This document shows, one piece after another, positions 33,765-49,057 of a stretch of 64,000 nt of DNA (the stretch's first letter is position 1; each line of letters opens with the position of its first letter). Position numbers and translations under genes: made by a program. Origin of the DNA: Xiphias gladius (taxonomy: Eukaryota; Chordata; Actinopteri; Istiophoriformes; Xiphiidae). The notes under the pieces are model-generated. The model saw only the letters and a list, made by a program, of their open reading frames with translations. It did not search any database and was not told the DNA's origin. The stretch is taken from NCBI RefSeq assembly GCF_016859285.1, contig NC_053415.1:16555001-16619000 (forward strand). Direction: 5' to 3'.

Positions 33765-36399
33765 TCTGTTGATAATGTTCCATAAAAAAATAGCTTTAAT
33801 GTTTTACTCTCTGTGCAGCTGGGAATACTTCTGCCCTTATAAATTAATTAATTTCATTTAACCATTAAAATTAAACAGGCATTTTTCATTTTACAGCTAA
33901 AACGTATTTGCAGAATCACAAGCCTCTTACATCTTACTTGCAATGGACAGTTTAGCCAGGCAGCAGATCAACTTTGTGGCTTCACATACACAAAGCAACA
34001 TACACTGACTGACAGATTCCTTTTTATGTAGCAACATAACAGGCTGCTTGACACTATGTCTTCGATGAGAAAGAGTCAAAGCTTAGCGTGTCTGCGGGGG
34101 CAGTTAGGCACGCAATGTGGCGAGATTTTAAATATTTCTCTGTAAGTCAGACAGTGGTGAATCAACCAGGAAGTGCTCTGTGGTTCTGCAAGAGCACGGG
34201 ATGACTGCGGGCTGCAAATCTGCTGATGTGTGAGTGCGACCAGTATTGGTGGGGACAGAGACACATTTTTTAAAGTGGTGCACTGCACCTTCATGCACTG
34301 GCAGTAGCGATCTCCTAATAGAGACGTAGTTTTTGCTGTCATTATGTACTTGTCTTGCTAAAGGTTGCACATTTTTTAGATGTTTTTTTAGTTGAGCACA
34401 TTTCATTTCCATGTGACTCTGGATGCACAGTTTTACTTATAAGACATGGAGGCTGTGTGTGTGTATTAGTTTGCTTCACTGAATGTGTGTTTGTACATGT
34501 GTAATCCATTTTGTATTGTTTTGGCTTTACTCCAGCACAATGGATTTTAAATGAAACATTACATCTGAGATTAAATGTCTGATTTTCAAGGTGTTCACAT
34601 CCATAATGTTTGCACAATTCAGGAATCGTAGCATTTTTCATACATAGTCCCCTTTGTTTTCGGACAATGCATCAGGTCAGTCGTCATAAATACACAGCCA
34701 GCGCATTTAGGACCAGAGGAATGTTCTTGACTTGCCAAGGCAATAACCTCAATCCAGTTTAACATGTTTCTCTCTTTTCGAGAGAGAAATGCTTGGCCAG
34801 ACTGGCCAGACTGGAGTTAAAACCCACCAAGCTGAGATGACTGCAGTGCAGTCCTGACAGACCATCACCCGAGAAGAAACCAAATGTCTACTGGTGTCAT
34901 TGGAGTTGTAGAAAATCTACTGTGCAAAAACAACAAAAAGGTTTTATAGTCCAAACACTCACAAGCTAAACTGTGCTTGAGTACTGTATGTTTGCGTGTG
35001 AATGTGAGATTTTGAATCTCTGCCACATTGCAGCTGCTGCATGCAAATGATGTTCCTATTCAACAAAATTGGATGCTGGAGAGTAATCAAATTCAAACTA
35101 AAGAAGAAAGTAGTCTCTCTCTCTCTCTCCCGATCTCTCCCCCAGTCTCCATTTCTCCCTGCATCAGCTCTATCAATGTTTAAAACCCCATCTGTGTAAG
35201 AGGCAAGAATAGAACAGGCCTGGACACCAAAATACTACCATACAGAGAAAGACTCTTGTCCAGTGAGTGTATACCAGTTATGTACAATTTAAGGTAAAAC
35301 TAACAGTGGTTTTCTGAAGGATGTGAGAAACTAAAAGTAAACTGAGGAACTGTCAGGCAGGCTGTAGCTCCCCCGGCCCCAGAGAGATGATGTAGCACTA
35401 TCTTTGGTCTTGAATTATACCAGCCATTCACAGGCTGGTGGACTAGCTCCCTCTTCCAGCCTCCCTCTTAACTTTACTGTAATTCCACTCCCTTGTGTTT
35501 CCATGGCAATGCCTGTCAGAGCAAACAAAGAAACACTGAATTTGGGAGGCAAATCGATGCTTGTGTCTATGCAGCATGTAGTGGAGACAAACTAGCGTGT
35601 ACAACAGCAGCCATGCTAGAACTCCCTTGTCATGCTCTTTGCCTTAATAAAGTCCGAGCATTAACATATTGAACAGTCAAATCATCAGTGATGCTGTTGC
35701 ATGCAGTGCATAGTGAAAAGTGGGATTTATAAGACCACATCTATAATCCTTTAATTTCAAAAACTCACATGTGTTAGAGGAAGACATTTAGGTTCCCAGT
35801 TTGCCAGCATGTAGCTGGATGCTTTAAGCTGGTTATCTCTAATGCTATGATTTCATTCCAGATCTGATTTGGCATCAGCTTGAGGCTCTGTCCTTCATGT
35901 GCCATGAATGGACTCTATTTATGAAAACTGTGTAACCAGTTGTACTACAACATCTTGAAGCACAGCTCCTTGAACTACATGAACATTGTTGTAAGTGCAC
36001 ACACATACAAACACTGCTATGAAGGTTATACCACACTGATTATAAATCAGTAATATCACAGCAGTATACATATCTGTGGTTTAAGCATCAGCTACCTGTT
36101 TATGGGCAATTAAAGTGAAAGAATGTTTACTTATCTGAAAGCAAAAGCATCTTATCTTTGCATACCTGCAGACTTGCCATTCACTGGTGTATTATCAGTT
36201 TGGGGCATTACATTCAGGTATCCCAGTGCCAGGACCCTGACTGTCGGGTTTTCTGACAAACCTAAATGGCACCTTGCCATCTTAATGTTATTAGTTTCAC
36301 TTCTGCCTCGGTGATCACCTCACTTTTAACTTTTAATTTTCACTTACCAACTGAAATATCTCAACACTTACCAGTTACAATGGTACAACATTATGTACA

Positions 36400-36735
36400 G
36401 ACATTCATGGTTTCCAGGAGTTGAATCAACCAACTTATGTGATCCCCTGACTTTTCCTCTAGTCCCTACTAGAGGAAAAGTCTCAACCATTGGATGGTTT
36501 GCCATGAACTTTGATAGAGACATTCATGTCCCCCTTAGAATGAACTGCAATATCTTTGGTGATCCCTTGACTTTATATTTAGCATCATCATCAGGTCAAA
36601 ATTTTATGTTTAATAACCAAATACCTGAAAGAAAACAAATTCCCATCAGTGATGAACAGTAAATGTCAGCATGCTAACACACTAAACTAAGATGGTAAAC
36701 TTTATATCTGCTAAAACATCAGTATGTTAGAAGCT
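36400..36735 (-). repeat. Second copy of the gctaacatgctaac-type fish repeat
   Basis: It contains 'gatcccctgacttttcctcta', 'ttggatggtttgccatgaa', 'gacattcatgtccc' and 'cagcatgctaacacact', the same vocabulary as the 3470-4135 copy. The orientation looks opposite because the 'catgctaaca' core comes last. Confidence 0.5.
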
Positions 36736-36896
36736 GAGTTTTTGTTATATGAGAAGACAAAATGTGTTCTGTGAGAAAGGTCTACTGTGGTTTACTATGT
36801 ACCATGTCTTTCTTACTGTTATCTGAAGCAATGACTCCTTATGTCTCTGCATGTGGTGTTTTTGTGCATTAAACAGTGCCCTGTCAAAGCCCCTTC

Positions 36897-37073
<177 letters not shown>

Positions 37074-37418
37074 AAACACAGCACAAGTGATCAAAGTTAG
37101 CCCTAAAAAACCCTCCTGAACAAGAGGATAATGTGTCCTGGCAGAGGTAGGGGTGACATGAGGAGTGAGAGACACTCTAACTACCATGTGCACGAATTAT
37201 GTAATACCTCTCCTGAAATCTGAAAGTCCTCTCTGAAACCCTTTTTGCCTCCTCTCACCTCAGCTCACTGAATCTCTTTGCTTATACCCTCAATTCGCAT
37301 GTAGTCCCTCCTGGCCCTATCTTGCCTTTGATATTCCCTTTTTTCTCAGAGGGAGAGGACACAGGCCTGACACAACTGCCCTGCGCTCTTCAGCCCTACC
37401 GAAAGCCACAAACTTTTA

Positions 37419-37434
37419 CCCCCCCCCCCCCCCC
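37419..37434. repeat. Poly(C) run
   Basis: Sixteen consecutive C residues, followed by a CT-rich flank. Confidence 0.9.
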
Positions 37435-40400
37435 TTCTCCGCCTCTCCACATCAGTCTTATCATCTGTCAGCACTAGAGGGAGCTATTGTTACCCAGAAG
37501 GACAGCGAAATGCAAAAGTCACCAGGTTTAATAACAGACAGCGGAGTCAGACGGCTTCAGAGCTTGTCATCGCAGCACCCAATCTGAGAATCTCTGTCTC
37601 TGCTTTGGCTTGTTGAAAAAAAATCTTTTGGTCCTCACAGCTTGGTGAGCAAGTTCTATGTCTGGTCTGTACGTGTCAGGCAGTAGATGGAAAAAATGCC
37701 TACAAAGTTGGAAGGAGCGATACAGGTGGCGAGACTACAAGTCAGCTTGAGGTCTCAGAGGATGTGAGCGTGTGATGGTGACACCTCAGACTGCACATTG
37801 TCACCTAGAATAGCAGCAGATGAGAAAAAGTTGAAGTACACTGAGTGTGAGTTTCAGCCACGGTCTCTTCACGCAAGCACAGACAGGGAATTACCTCATT
37901 TATCCAACCCCCACATTAATACACAAATGTATTGACAAACACAAACCGTATACAACTCTCTAAACTGTTAGGAGCTGTCTGCCTTTTCTTGTTGAGGCCT
38001 TATTGTCATCCCCAGGGATGGCGTCGGCTGGTAGAAGGAGCTGGAGAGTCCAAAATAAAAACAGCTTAAATGGTGCAATATGAAGTAATAGCCTGTTCTG
38101 CTCGCTGTCAAGGGAGCTCTCAGCAAACTCAGAACTCCCATTTTTTCTTTCACAGCTGTACTCTTACACACTGGAACTGCACAGATGAACATGCCAAAGC
38201 TGCTTTATCAATACGTACAATATGCCTTTGTCTTTGATGTTTGTTTGCCTTTCGGTCTACATGTGTATGTGTGTATGCTGTTACTGCTACCTTTAATCAT
38301 ATTTGCAGTATGCTGTGTCTCCCCCGACAGAAAAAAAAAAAATGCAGAGCATGGTGACAAGTTTAGATTTCATTATAACAGCACCATCGAGAATGTACTG
38401 ATTTATGTGTCGAACTGGAATCAATCTAGCATTTTGGTTGACTTCTTTATTTTTTTTTGTATTGCACATGAATAAAATAAGGCATCTTAACTGACTCTAC
38501 ATTGAACATATTTCTCCTTCTTCATTCCCTCTCTCTTATTCTCCACAGAGGACTCTATTTAACAAGATAGCAAAGACATTTCCATCCCACTGACAAATAA
38601 GAAATAGAGTTTTTATTTTGGGATTAAATGCAACATACTTCCCAGAGCAGATAAAATGATAACAAACACGCTGTTGTTGCTTCCTTATAGGGTTGCAGGG
38701 ACTTTTGCTTTGAGAATGCTGCTTTCCTGTAGTGCAGACGTTGCAGCTGCCCCTGGTCATTATCACATCTGACATCAGTCACACTAGAATCATTCAGAAA
38801 TTCTGTTTAATAAATTATTGGGCATTTATATCAAAGAAATATCAGTGTCAGCAACATTTACCTAATGTGAATAACTGATGACATATGCAACTAATATAGT
38901 GGGAGTTACCATGCGTCTATGGGGCTTGCTGATGGTGCGCTGCCAAGGGCAATCTGAATCAAGCATCACCAAGGAAACAGAAGTAGCAGGAAGTCTGAGA
39001 TATCAGCTAGAGCAGGACTTTTTAATTTAGCACAACTGTGATTTCTGGCTGAAATTGTTCTTGTGGACTTTCCTGTTTGAGAAAATGGGAAAACAACGGT
39101 TAAGCTGGTTCAACACTCTCTGTGTACAGTTGGACGTTATCTGATTTGGATAGTGACAGAGCTGCTGCAGAGAAGAGGCCTCTTAGCTGAGGGATGAAAG
39201 CAGAGGGAAATGTCAGCTGCTTCCGCAATATTCATTCATCGGTATGTCAGAGCAGGGCAACAAATATACAGTAGCTCTTCAGCTATCATGGTACTCTATC
39301 AACAGAGACCATGCAAGCTGCTAATCAGCCAATAAATCAGCCACTGGCACTTGAGGCTTTCCTCACAGCCAGCGCACATCAGGGTTTCGCCTCCAATATG
39401 TTTTCCCGAAGCGAGGGGAGAAATGTTATGGTGAGTTTAACTTTAACCATACTGCACCTTGTTGGTACACACTGTGTGAGATGGAATAAGACCAAGAAAC
39501 AGATTGCTGAGAGTTTTTGCACTTGTCTAAAAGCTAATAGGAAGACTGCGTAGTGTCTATCTTTACATCTTCCTCCACACTTTATTTGCAACATGTATGC
39601 ACGGTTTTGCTTCCAATTATCATCTATGCCACTTATTATTTTTCTATGTTACATTATATATCTCTAACTTATCTCAGTCTTATTCTCAGTTTTTTTTTAA
39701 TCTTTCTTTTGCCCTTTGAGGCAACTAGAACACTTTTGTCTTTAGCCATGTATTTTTAGTTTCTACTCTTATACCACTGTGAAACTCTGTGGTGCGCAAT
39801 GAATGTAGATGTATGTTCTTTTTCCAATACTGGAGCCTTCAGATTGTCATGATAACACCCCTAGCACCATGACAGCAACCTGAACTGTAAATGAATGAAA
39901 ATTTTCAGTTGCCTTTGTTGCTTTAAGCCACTCTATTGCAGCCATTGCGGATTACTTTATTTGCCTGCGTACTGAAATCACACAGGAAAGACTAAGATGA
40001 AGCATAGCTGAAGGCAGACATATCCGTCAAACAAACAGAGCCGATCTGATAGAATTTGCTGTTTTCTTTACTTTGGTTCTGCACATTTGACTAGCTGTGC
40101 AATGCTACCCGCCCTTGACCATCCTTACTGGAGTGAGATAATTGTGTGTTCAGAGGCACAAATGCTTTTGTTCTCTGCAATGGCATGTGTATGTCTGCGC
40201 TGTCTGAGTAATTTATTCACGCCATAATGCCAGTTTTGACGGCTGCCCCGCCTGTGACTAAGATAGTTGCCGTATGCTAGTGAGCTGACGTCTTCATTAG
40301 CAGTAGTTTTTTAGATGTCCCCCCCCCACACACACACACACACACACTTCAGTCACCAGCCCCGACGCTCTGCTGCACACATCAGCTCCCATCAGCCTTC

Positions 40401-40531
40401 ATCCGTGTGTGAGGAGCTCCCCCAACTGCTGTTCCACTAATTCATGTTGCTAATTAGCTGACAAACAATGTACAGTTAGACCAAGGACCTGGCACATTTA
40501 CAACACTCATGTTTATATACCACATCTACAA

Positions 40532-40596
<65 letters not shown>
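40532..40596. repeat. (CA)n microsatellite
   Basis: About 65 bases of pure AC repeat. A shorter one (about 40328-40347) lies 190 bases upstream. Confidence 0.9.
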
Positions 40597-40601
<5 letters not shown>

Positions 40602-42205
40602 GCACCTCCCCTTGATACATTTGCACAGTTACATTCATATGGCCATATTAGGTTAGTACATTACTTTACATTTCTTAATTGACACTTCTAACTAGAAATA
40701 CTCTATTAATGCTATAATAATTTACGGTCTTTCCTGATATTTTCTAAATAAAAAATACAATGCACCATACATATTGTATTGAGATTGAATATGTACATAA
40801 TCATTTCAGCTAAAATAGTACATCTGATCACCATCCCCCTTTCAAATCATACACAATAATGTCGCTTCCATAGTAACCAACTAACAGTAAAAAGCACTAA
40901 CAGTAAAAGTATATCTAAATTATGATCCTTATTAGTGCATTTTCTGTGAGACTTGTATCTGTTCCGTTCTGTTGGTCCAACCAGGTGCGTATCTGGAGAA
41001 ACATGAAGATAAAAGACATGAGGTCTCTCTCTCTTTCTGCAGCTTCTCTCTTTCTCTTTTTCTGAACAGCTGGATGATGTGACACTGAGGCACGCAGACC
41101 TGTCACGCATCATCAGGGTCTTACAGTGTGACACTGTAGGCCTCTAGGGCAGAGAGATGGTCTGGTCCACGTCCACATGTAGGTATGACATTTTTTTCTA
41201 GTCTAGAGCACAGTCAGACTCAAAGTCATAATGGAGGTAATGAGAGGCCCCATGACACTTTTATGCCACATTTTATATTTTATTCATTATCAGCTAGTCT
41301 CTGCCTAATTACATACAGTACAGATGTAGCCATTGCAGAAGCTGCTCTTTTTTATTTCATTTATAGTTTACAACCTTGAATTAGAAAATGACCCTGCAGG
41401 ATCAAGCAAAATTTGCACAATATGGTTGGTGCTGTTTACAGCATTTGCGCTACTGATGCAGTGCTGAATTGGTGACTGCAATACTTACTGTAAAGACTAT
41501 TACAAATCAGTCTTTTTCCTCTCTTTATCTTGCTTTCGACTCAAAGGAAAATTTCACAGCGATTCAAATAGAGCAGAAAATTAATGGTGCAAGGACAGTT
41601 TGAACCACTAGGCACCTTTAACAACACTGCAATCAGAGATGTAAAAGCATGCAATCTTCTTTTTCTTTTTTTTTTGGCATCTGATTGAAAATATTACTGT
41701 TTGGGGTGTGGTCAAGAGTGCAGCATGCTTAACAGTTTCACCTATGGAGAGAATATCAGCAGCAGTTTTATACTCTGAGTAATTCAGTGTTGATTTACCT
41801 TTGAAGTTTTATTCTTTAAAATTCTTCTAAATCTTTTAAATTCTCTTTTTTTCAGACTAATGGGAGTTGAATAGGTTGATCCTATACAAGCCACTCATGT
41901 ATTTACGGGTTACAACTCGCTGGAGAAGCTGCTGTTTTTTTTAGTAACGCTTTTATTACACAAATATATTCTTAGCATTTAATAATCTCGTTACAACAGA
42001 GATAGCCAAATTTGCTGCCGACACATCTAACATGAAAGGCTACCCCCTGGCGAACCTCAAGCAGGAGACAAGTGTGTACCCCGATAGCGTGTTTGTCATG
42101 CTTAGCCCTGCTCTTCTGTGCGAAAGTATACTAGCAAAGAAGCGATGAATTTAGATGCTGATTTACGGTCAATTATCAGAAAATGCTGCCCTTTCAATGA
42201 ACCAT

Positions 42206-42230
42206 ATATATATATATATATATATATAGC
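42206..42230. repeat. (TA)n microsatellite
   Basis: About twelve TA units. Confidence 0.85.
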
Positions 42231-45160
42231 ACTGTATGTGAGCTGAATAAGGACTGCTATACAATGATAAAACTTTATCAATACCTCAACATGAGGTCCT
42301 TCAAACTGTAATGGTAGCGGTCTTAAAACAAGCTGCTCAGGGCTGAGGTACAGATTTTACTGTAAGAGAACTTACAAGTCTTTCATCCTCAGCATCTCTC
42401 TGCCACAGCAGGCCAATTAGGTGTCATGATGCAGTGTGGAGTAACTGGTATTTCTTTTGGTAAGCAGTTTCTTTATCCCAGAGCTGATCCTCACACTGTG
42501 CTGGAGACTGTCTGATATCAGAGCTGCAGAGAACACGACTGAACCTGCACATATCACTCAGATAAACACCTCCGAGGATGAACAAACTCCAATACTTGAC
42601 AGACAAAATTCAGTCGTACATTTTTTTGGGAGGGATTTGGTTTGTTTGTTTTCTGCTCCGCATCCAGCTATGGTGTATAAATATTGCCCCTCTACCTCTC
42701 TGTATATGATAAGCATTAAGCGACAATCCCTCACTCAAAAGCATAATAGCTGTTGCATACCCTGAGCATATGCAAAGAGATGACCCTAATAGAGCTAAAG
42801 GGAAGTTCATAAATTAACATTTTTTAAAAAATGCCCTGTGTCATCAAAATTGGTGGCTCAGTTTACACAAATGGCAAAGTTTGGATGCCACTTTGATGTG
42901 GTAATAAGCTGTGTCGATTTCTGTGTGTCAAGCATTTTTAACGGTGAGGGGCATTCCTAACAGCTACTATTTGAAAATCAATTAAATACTTTTTGCTAAC
43001 AGCCCTGCCTGGTTCAGAGGGAGGAAAACTAATTTTCTCACCCTCTCTGCAACAAACATAGACTCACAGTCTTTTGAAGAATGTGGACCAAGACGAGCAC
43101 AGATATGAAGTCCTGAGGGATTGAGAGTAAGTCCTGGATTCAGATAGCTTGGCTGCAATGTTATCTTTGCTGTGTGTGTGCTGCTCACAGTATGCTTGCA
43201 GCAAAGCATGTATCTGTAAGACATGGGCCAGCTGGGCCTTTATCTTTTTTTTTTTTTTTTTTTTTTTCCAGATATATGTATTTAACTTAGTGTATTTGCA
43301 ATGTTGGGAATTGATTGATTGCATGTACAGCTTGTTGTTGTTAGAGGGATAAATGCCAATCTACAGTATTTTCATCTGACAAAAACTAAAAGGGAAACAT
43401 GATTTTATAATTATTAAGTCTTAATCCACTTTTGATTATTTTGAATGCTCATCAGCTACGCAATCCAAGTCAAATCTGTCGACACCAATCTGATTTATTA
43501 ATTCCCTGAATTTACTGTAACATTTACAAGTCCTTGAACTAATATCCCCTGGAACATCTAATATGCTTGAACTAATATCACATGATTTGGTGCTGTTGGT
43601 TCCAAATATCCTACTGATTTAAAGTGATAATATCTTTTTTGCTATTTAAAGCCTTACCCTTGTCACAGTAACAATTTTCAGCTTTCAGTGCCAAAAGTGT
43701 AGCCAAAAATATGGACCCACAAGAATTATTTCTCTCTTCGTGTTGTAAAATGAGAATGTCAGGACATGCAAAATGTTGCATGTTATGATTCATAGAATCC
43801 AGGGTTCTCAATTGCACAAGAGCCCACAGTACGAAGGGCTCGGAAATTTTTTGAACTGTGGTGTGTCAAGTTTGTTTGGGCAAGATCAGATTTTGTGCAG
43901 ACTCAACACATGCTTGCATGAGCCTGTACTGTATATGTGCATGCATGGCTGTCTGCAGGTCAACACATGTTGGTTACATATGTGTTGATATTTTGCAGGT
44001 TCTCTCCCTGTACAGAACAGTGTTTTTCCAGCGAGACAGTCAATCATTAGGTGGAAAGCTACAGCACTGTGTACCTCTGTTTATTAATTTTAAAGGCCAT
44101 GAAAAGCACACATGAATGTGACTGATGAATGAAGGTGAGATGAAAAAGGACAGCAGGCTCAAAGGCACGTTACAGAAAGTGTTTTGCATGGGAGTTATGG
44201 GAGTTCTAGCATGATGTAGTGTTTGCATCAGAGGCAGTGTTTTTCATAGATGGTTTACTGTATGTGTGTCCTAAGCTGTGTGTGCTTGTGTGTCTCTTTG
44301 TGTGTGCCCGCACAGATGAATATGCAAGTGTGTTTTTTTTTTTAAGAGAGTGAAGTGCATGACTCAGGTAGGCAGGCAGCTCACGTTTCTTCTGCTTGGC
44401 AGGCAGCAGAGATTAGATCGGATGGAGCTGATCTGGGTTTCACCTCTGCCAAAAAACATCCACAATCAGCTCAGAAATCCTTATTTGTAAACTCTCAAGT
44501 ATCAAAGTACAGATTGACTTGATCTAAATCAAAAGAGGTTGAAATTCTATTGTCAGTTTTAATTGTAATAGCCCAGGTAAAGGATAGATGGATTATTTTT
44601 ACTACATTGCACCCACTCAACACTTATTACAGGTGAAAAATAAGAGAGAATGGCGTTGGTGGTAACATTGCCATGGCTACTATAAGCTTTTACATTAAAA
44701 AGCCCTTATCTGAGTCACTCACTGTACAGTCTATTTACTGTGTGACTTATTGTGTGTTAGTGGCATCAATACTTCAGTGTCACTTTTAACAGGATTTAAC
44801 ACTTGCGTCCTGGAGACTGTGGCACTCTCATTGTCCTGTCTCAGGTTTCACCGTCAGAGATGATGTCACATTGTTTTCTCAGTGCTGATGCAGACAGAAG
44901 CGCACAAGGGCATGGTCTTGCATTTTCTGTATTTCCTCTGATGGGAAGGAGCTTGAGGACACATAGACAGAAGACACGGTCAGTTAGGGAAACAACTACT
45001 CCTTGCTGGCAACCATAAGTTTACATACTGCAATGTGTTGTTTGAAAGCAATGTAAGCTAATTCCCACCATCAGGTTGTATGCATTTAAATGAACATTGG
45101 TTTGTGGTTTAACTCATATGTTTGCATATTTTATCACTGAATATGACTAAATTGAATGAT

Positions 45161-45522
45161 AGATGAGAAGATCAATTCCACTCTCATGTCATTATACTAC
45201 ATATTAAGCTAGAGGCGGCAGGCGATTTATTTAGCTTAGCACAACAACCAGAGGCAGGGTGAAACAGCTGGCTCAGCAAAGCTCACTAATGAACACATTT
45301 TTAGATCTCAGCTTCATGTGGATTAAATCACGTTATTGAGCTTTACAGGTGCTGGAAGGATTATTTTTTTTTAACCTTCAGACAGAGCCAGGCTAGCTGT
45401 TTCTCTCTGCTTCCAATGTTAATGCTAAGTTAAGCTAACCATCTGCTGGCTCTAGCCTCAAAATAACTGTTTACAAGACAGAACATTAGTGTCATTCCCA
45501 AAATTTCAAACTATTCCTTCAA
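45161..45522 (+). mobile_element. MITE-like repeat, copy B, interrupted
   Basis: The left half ('gagaagatcaattccac', 'tagcttagcacaac') and right half ('gacagagccaggctagctg', 'tctgctggctctagcc', 'aaactattccttc') flank about 90 bases that look unrelated. It resembles copies A and C; the right half is nearly identical to copy C over 'gacagagccaggctagctgt'. Confidence 0.5.
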
Positions 45523-47416
45523 TGGAGAAGTAATAGTACTGATTCCCAGCATTGTCCATTAGTATGGAGATGAGTGTAAAAGTTTTTCTGTCTGTTAGCC
45601 CTGCAACAGACTGGAGATTTATCTGTCACGTTCAGCAAGTCCTCCAGCCTGAACACCCATATAGGCCGTTTGTCCCCATCCATGGATATGACCCTTAGCA
45701 GTGTCTCCACAAATAGCACCCCTTCAATGGCAGTTGTACTGGACCTTTGTCGTAATGGTAACAATAATAAAAATGCAGTTAAGCTTTTGGAATGGTAATG
45801 GTTTGGTTGGGTTGAGGCACAAAAACAACTTGGTTAGATTTCGGAAAAGAAGGTGATTTCGGTTAATATGTATCATGGTTACAATAATAAAGACGCAGTA
45901 AAGGTTTGGGAACAGTCAAGGATAAAAGACTCAACAACGACTATTGGTTTCAAATGAGAAATGAACAATGGTCTCCTGTATCAAAGTCCTGTGTTTTGTT
46001 GAAGTAGCCATCCATCCCAACCCCTCCTCCCAGCCTAATGCAAATTCTTCGCTCTGTCCACTATGCTATCTGAGTTCCTCCTTTGCTCCCATTATAATTT
46101 TTACGGCTGCTAGGGGTTGCCTAAGAATAAAATGTAACTATGGGTCGTGATAAGCTGCTTGCACAGATGATCTATGGGCTTGTTTTTTACAGGAGGACAG
46201 TCTTGTCGTGTTTCTGTGCCTTGCACCTGGGATAGGCTCCATTCCCTCATGACACTTGGAAGTATTAAGCAAATGGGTCATGGGTTAATGACATCAGTGT
46301 AATGGCAACTGTTGTTCAATATACTGTACATCACTGCTAAAACACAGAAATATTGCAAAACAGAGCAGTAGACTTGCATTTAATTAACACTGGTTTTTGC
46401 AATTTTGCACTGGTTATTCAATAACAACAGACGGCGTGAAGAAGGTGGAATAATATTATAGGATTTTTGTTTTTATTTCCTCCGTCATTCAGATTTTCTT
46501 GTGCAGTTTTCATTTTATGCCAATGTAACAACCTCTAATAATGTTTAAGAGAGCAGCAACACCAAAATCGACACTTCAGTTTAAGGTAAACCAATAATAA
46601 ATCATTATTTAATACCTTTTCATACAAAACATGTGTTCAACACTTGTCAGGACCAGGGAACCAAGGTTGGATAATATATGTGGTTGTGTTGTGTTGGTCT
46701 GAACAGGGAGTAACAGACATGTTCCTGGTCCTGACCCTCTGGTTGCAGAAATCACTGAAATCAAGTAACTGCTGCAATTACAGTCACAACTACCCTGTAA
46801 TTTCTCCAGACTTCGCTGTCACCTCAGTAAAATGAATTTGTGCTGTACAACCAACTAAATATTCCTCAGTTTATTACTCAAATCGACTAAATTATGCAGT
46901 GAAACATAAAATTTAAAGGTAAAAGATACAGGTGAATACAAATCAACATCAACACTTAGTATGATACATACTATCACTTATCTATTAAAATTAATAACAC
47001 TTCACATGCAATACCCCTCTTTTGTTACCAGCTTGGATAATACCATGATTCAGTAATCTGGTGGTGTATTAACTGTGCCTCCAAAAGCCTTTTTTGTTCA
47101 CGTACTTCCTCTTCCAGCCATGAGTCATGTCAGGTTTACATGGGTGTGTGGTGAGACAGAGTTACCTTGTTCTGAATACACAAAGCAAAAGCTCCGGTTA
47201 AGTGTGACCATTAAAAGCAAATGATGTTTTACAGCCTGGAGTTGTTAGATAGCATCTGCTTTGTTGTTGTTACCCAACAGCAAAAAGGACAAGCCTGTAC
47301 CTGTGAGGGAGGATGATGAAATGTGTGTGTTGTGTAATGTGGTTGGTGGTTTGGGACATAAAGTCGAAAAATCTAAGCTCACCTTAATGCCCTTGCTTTC
47401 ATTCCTAAAGAATATA

Positions 47417-47552
<136 letters not shown>

Positions 47553-49003
47553 ATGTGACTCTCATGTCCAGTGCACTGCAAATGAATAATGTATGACTTT
47601 CAGCTGTGTTTGCATGTTGGGCAACACCCAAAAATCAAGACGAGACAGAAAGACAAAGACAGAAAGAGAGAGAGAAGATAAGAGAACACAAATGCATGAA
47701 CTCTACTAAAATGATTTTTTCATGAGAATCCCAGAAAATTAGTTCTGCTGCATGCAATGAAAGAACAAGTGTACACAACTGTCCTTCTTCATGACACAGG
47801 AGGATTTTTATCCATACTTGCTGCCAGAAACTGTCATAATTATATCTGACGTGTTCTGTTGAGTGTGGCTATGCGGCTCTGCTGCTGACAATGTGTGTAC
47901 ACAGACACCTGGTGTAACACAGCGTAAGGATACCTATAGTAAGCCTAGCCAGGCTGGGTGAACGGATCTATTGTTACTCAGATATTCAAGTATTTGTTCA
48001 CTTCATTCAAAAGCCTTTAATTAGCACATATAGAAAGATTATTCATTTGCAATTAAATAAATACAGGATAACTCATGCAACCATCTGTCAGCTAATGATT
48101 ATGAAAATTACATGTGGAGTTTGGACCTTATTTCAGCATCGGCTCTGCTGTAATTTGAAAACAAAGGGGATATACATAAACATATATTAATGTTGTGATA
48201 ACCACCTGAAAATGTAGAAGGGAAAGAGCGGACACTTCCGCTCTAGTCTTGTAATCACTGCAAAACCTGTGTTTCACTTAAAGGTTTTGTTCATGCTCAC
48301 ATGCATGTGAATGTATATCTAATGCAAAGAAGCGTACAAAAATGAACGCTCATTCAGACACACACATAAGTACCAGTGTCATCGGGTATTATCAAACAAT
48401 CATGGTAATCAGAGTTTTCAAGTGGTAAGAAAGAAGACATCGAGTCTTAGTAGCATGTAGCACAGAAATGACAAAGTACGGGAAAGAAAGGGCCATCAGA
48501 GCTCAGGAATGGAGAAAGGAGACACAGATAGATAGAAGGCAAAAAAAAAAATGGTAGCTTGACAGTCATTTCATATTAATAATCTACATTAGGAGCCCCT
48601 ATGATGAATAATTAATGTGCTGAAAAATGTAGGGACTTTTGCTCCTGGCAGGCTAATGCATTGTAAAGCCTTGTGAATGTTGCTATGAATGTATACAGCA
48701 TTAGTTTGATGTGCAGTATTGTAAGTTTGGATAACTGAGCTTTATTTTTTGTCTTTAAAAAAACAGCTTGTGCATGACACTGGATTTATGACATAAAGGG
48801 AAAAATTACATCTTTGACTGCACCAGCCTCAGCTGTATATAATCACAGGTTATCTGACAATGCAGTGTTTAATCTTCCGAGCTAGTGTGAAGTGTGGCGT
48901 GAGGAATTGGACTGTATTACTTTGACTGTGTAGTGACTCAGCTCACATGTAATCCTAGATAGAAGAGTGGCACTCTTGAATGTGGTTGGTCCCAGCTGGA
49001 GTG

Positions 49004-49057
49004 TTGTCTTCTGCCTGCTGTCTGTCAGTCTGCTGACAGACAGCAGGCAGAAGACAA
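49004..49057. repeat. Perfect inverted repeat: 25-bp stem, 4-base loop
   Basis: The left arm 49004-49028 begins TTGTCTTCTGCC and ends CTGTCAG. The loop TCTG is at 49029-49032. The right arm 49033-49057 begins CTGACAGACAGC and ends AGAAGACAA, the exact reverse complement of the left arm. Pairing stops at the next base on each side (G opposite A). It lies in intergenic DNA about 3.8 kb upstream of the 52.8 kb start codon. No gene or transposon is recognised around it. Confidence 0.95.

Noticed and set aside
48225-48245. Short inverted repeat AGAGCGGA...TCCGCTCT
   Set aside because: An 8-bp stem is expected by chance in 64 kb; not comparable to the perfect 25-bp stem at 49004.
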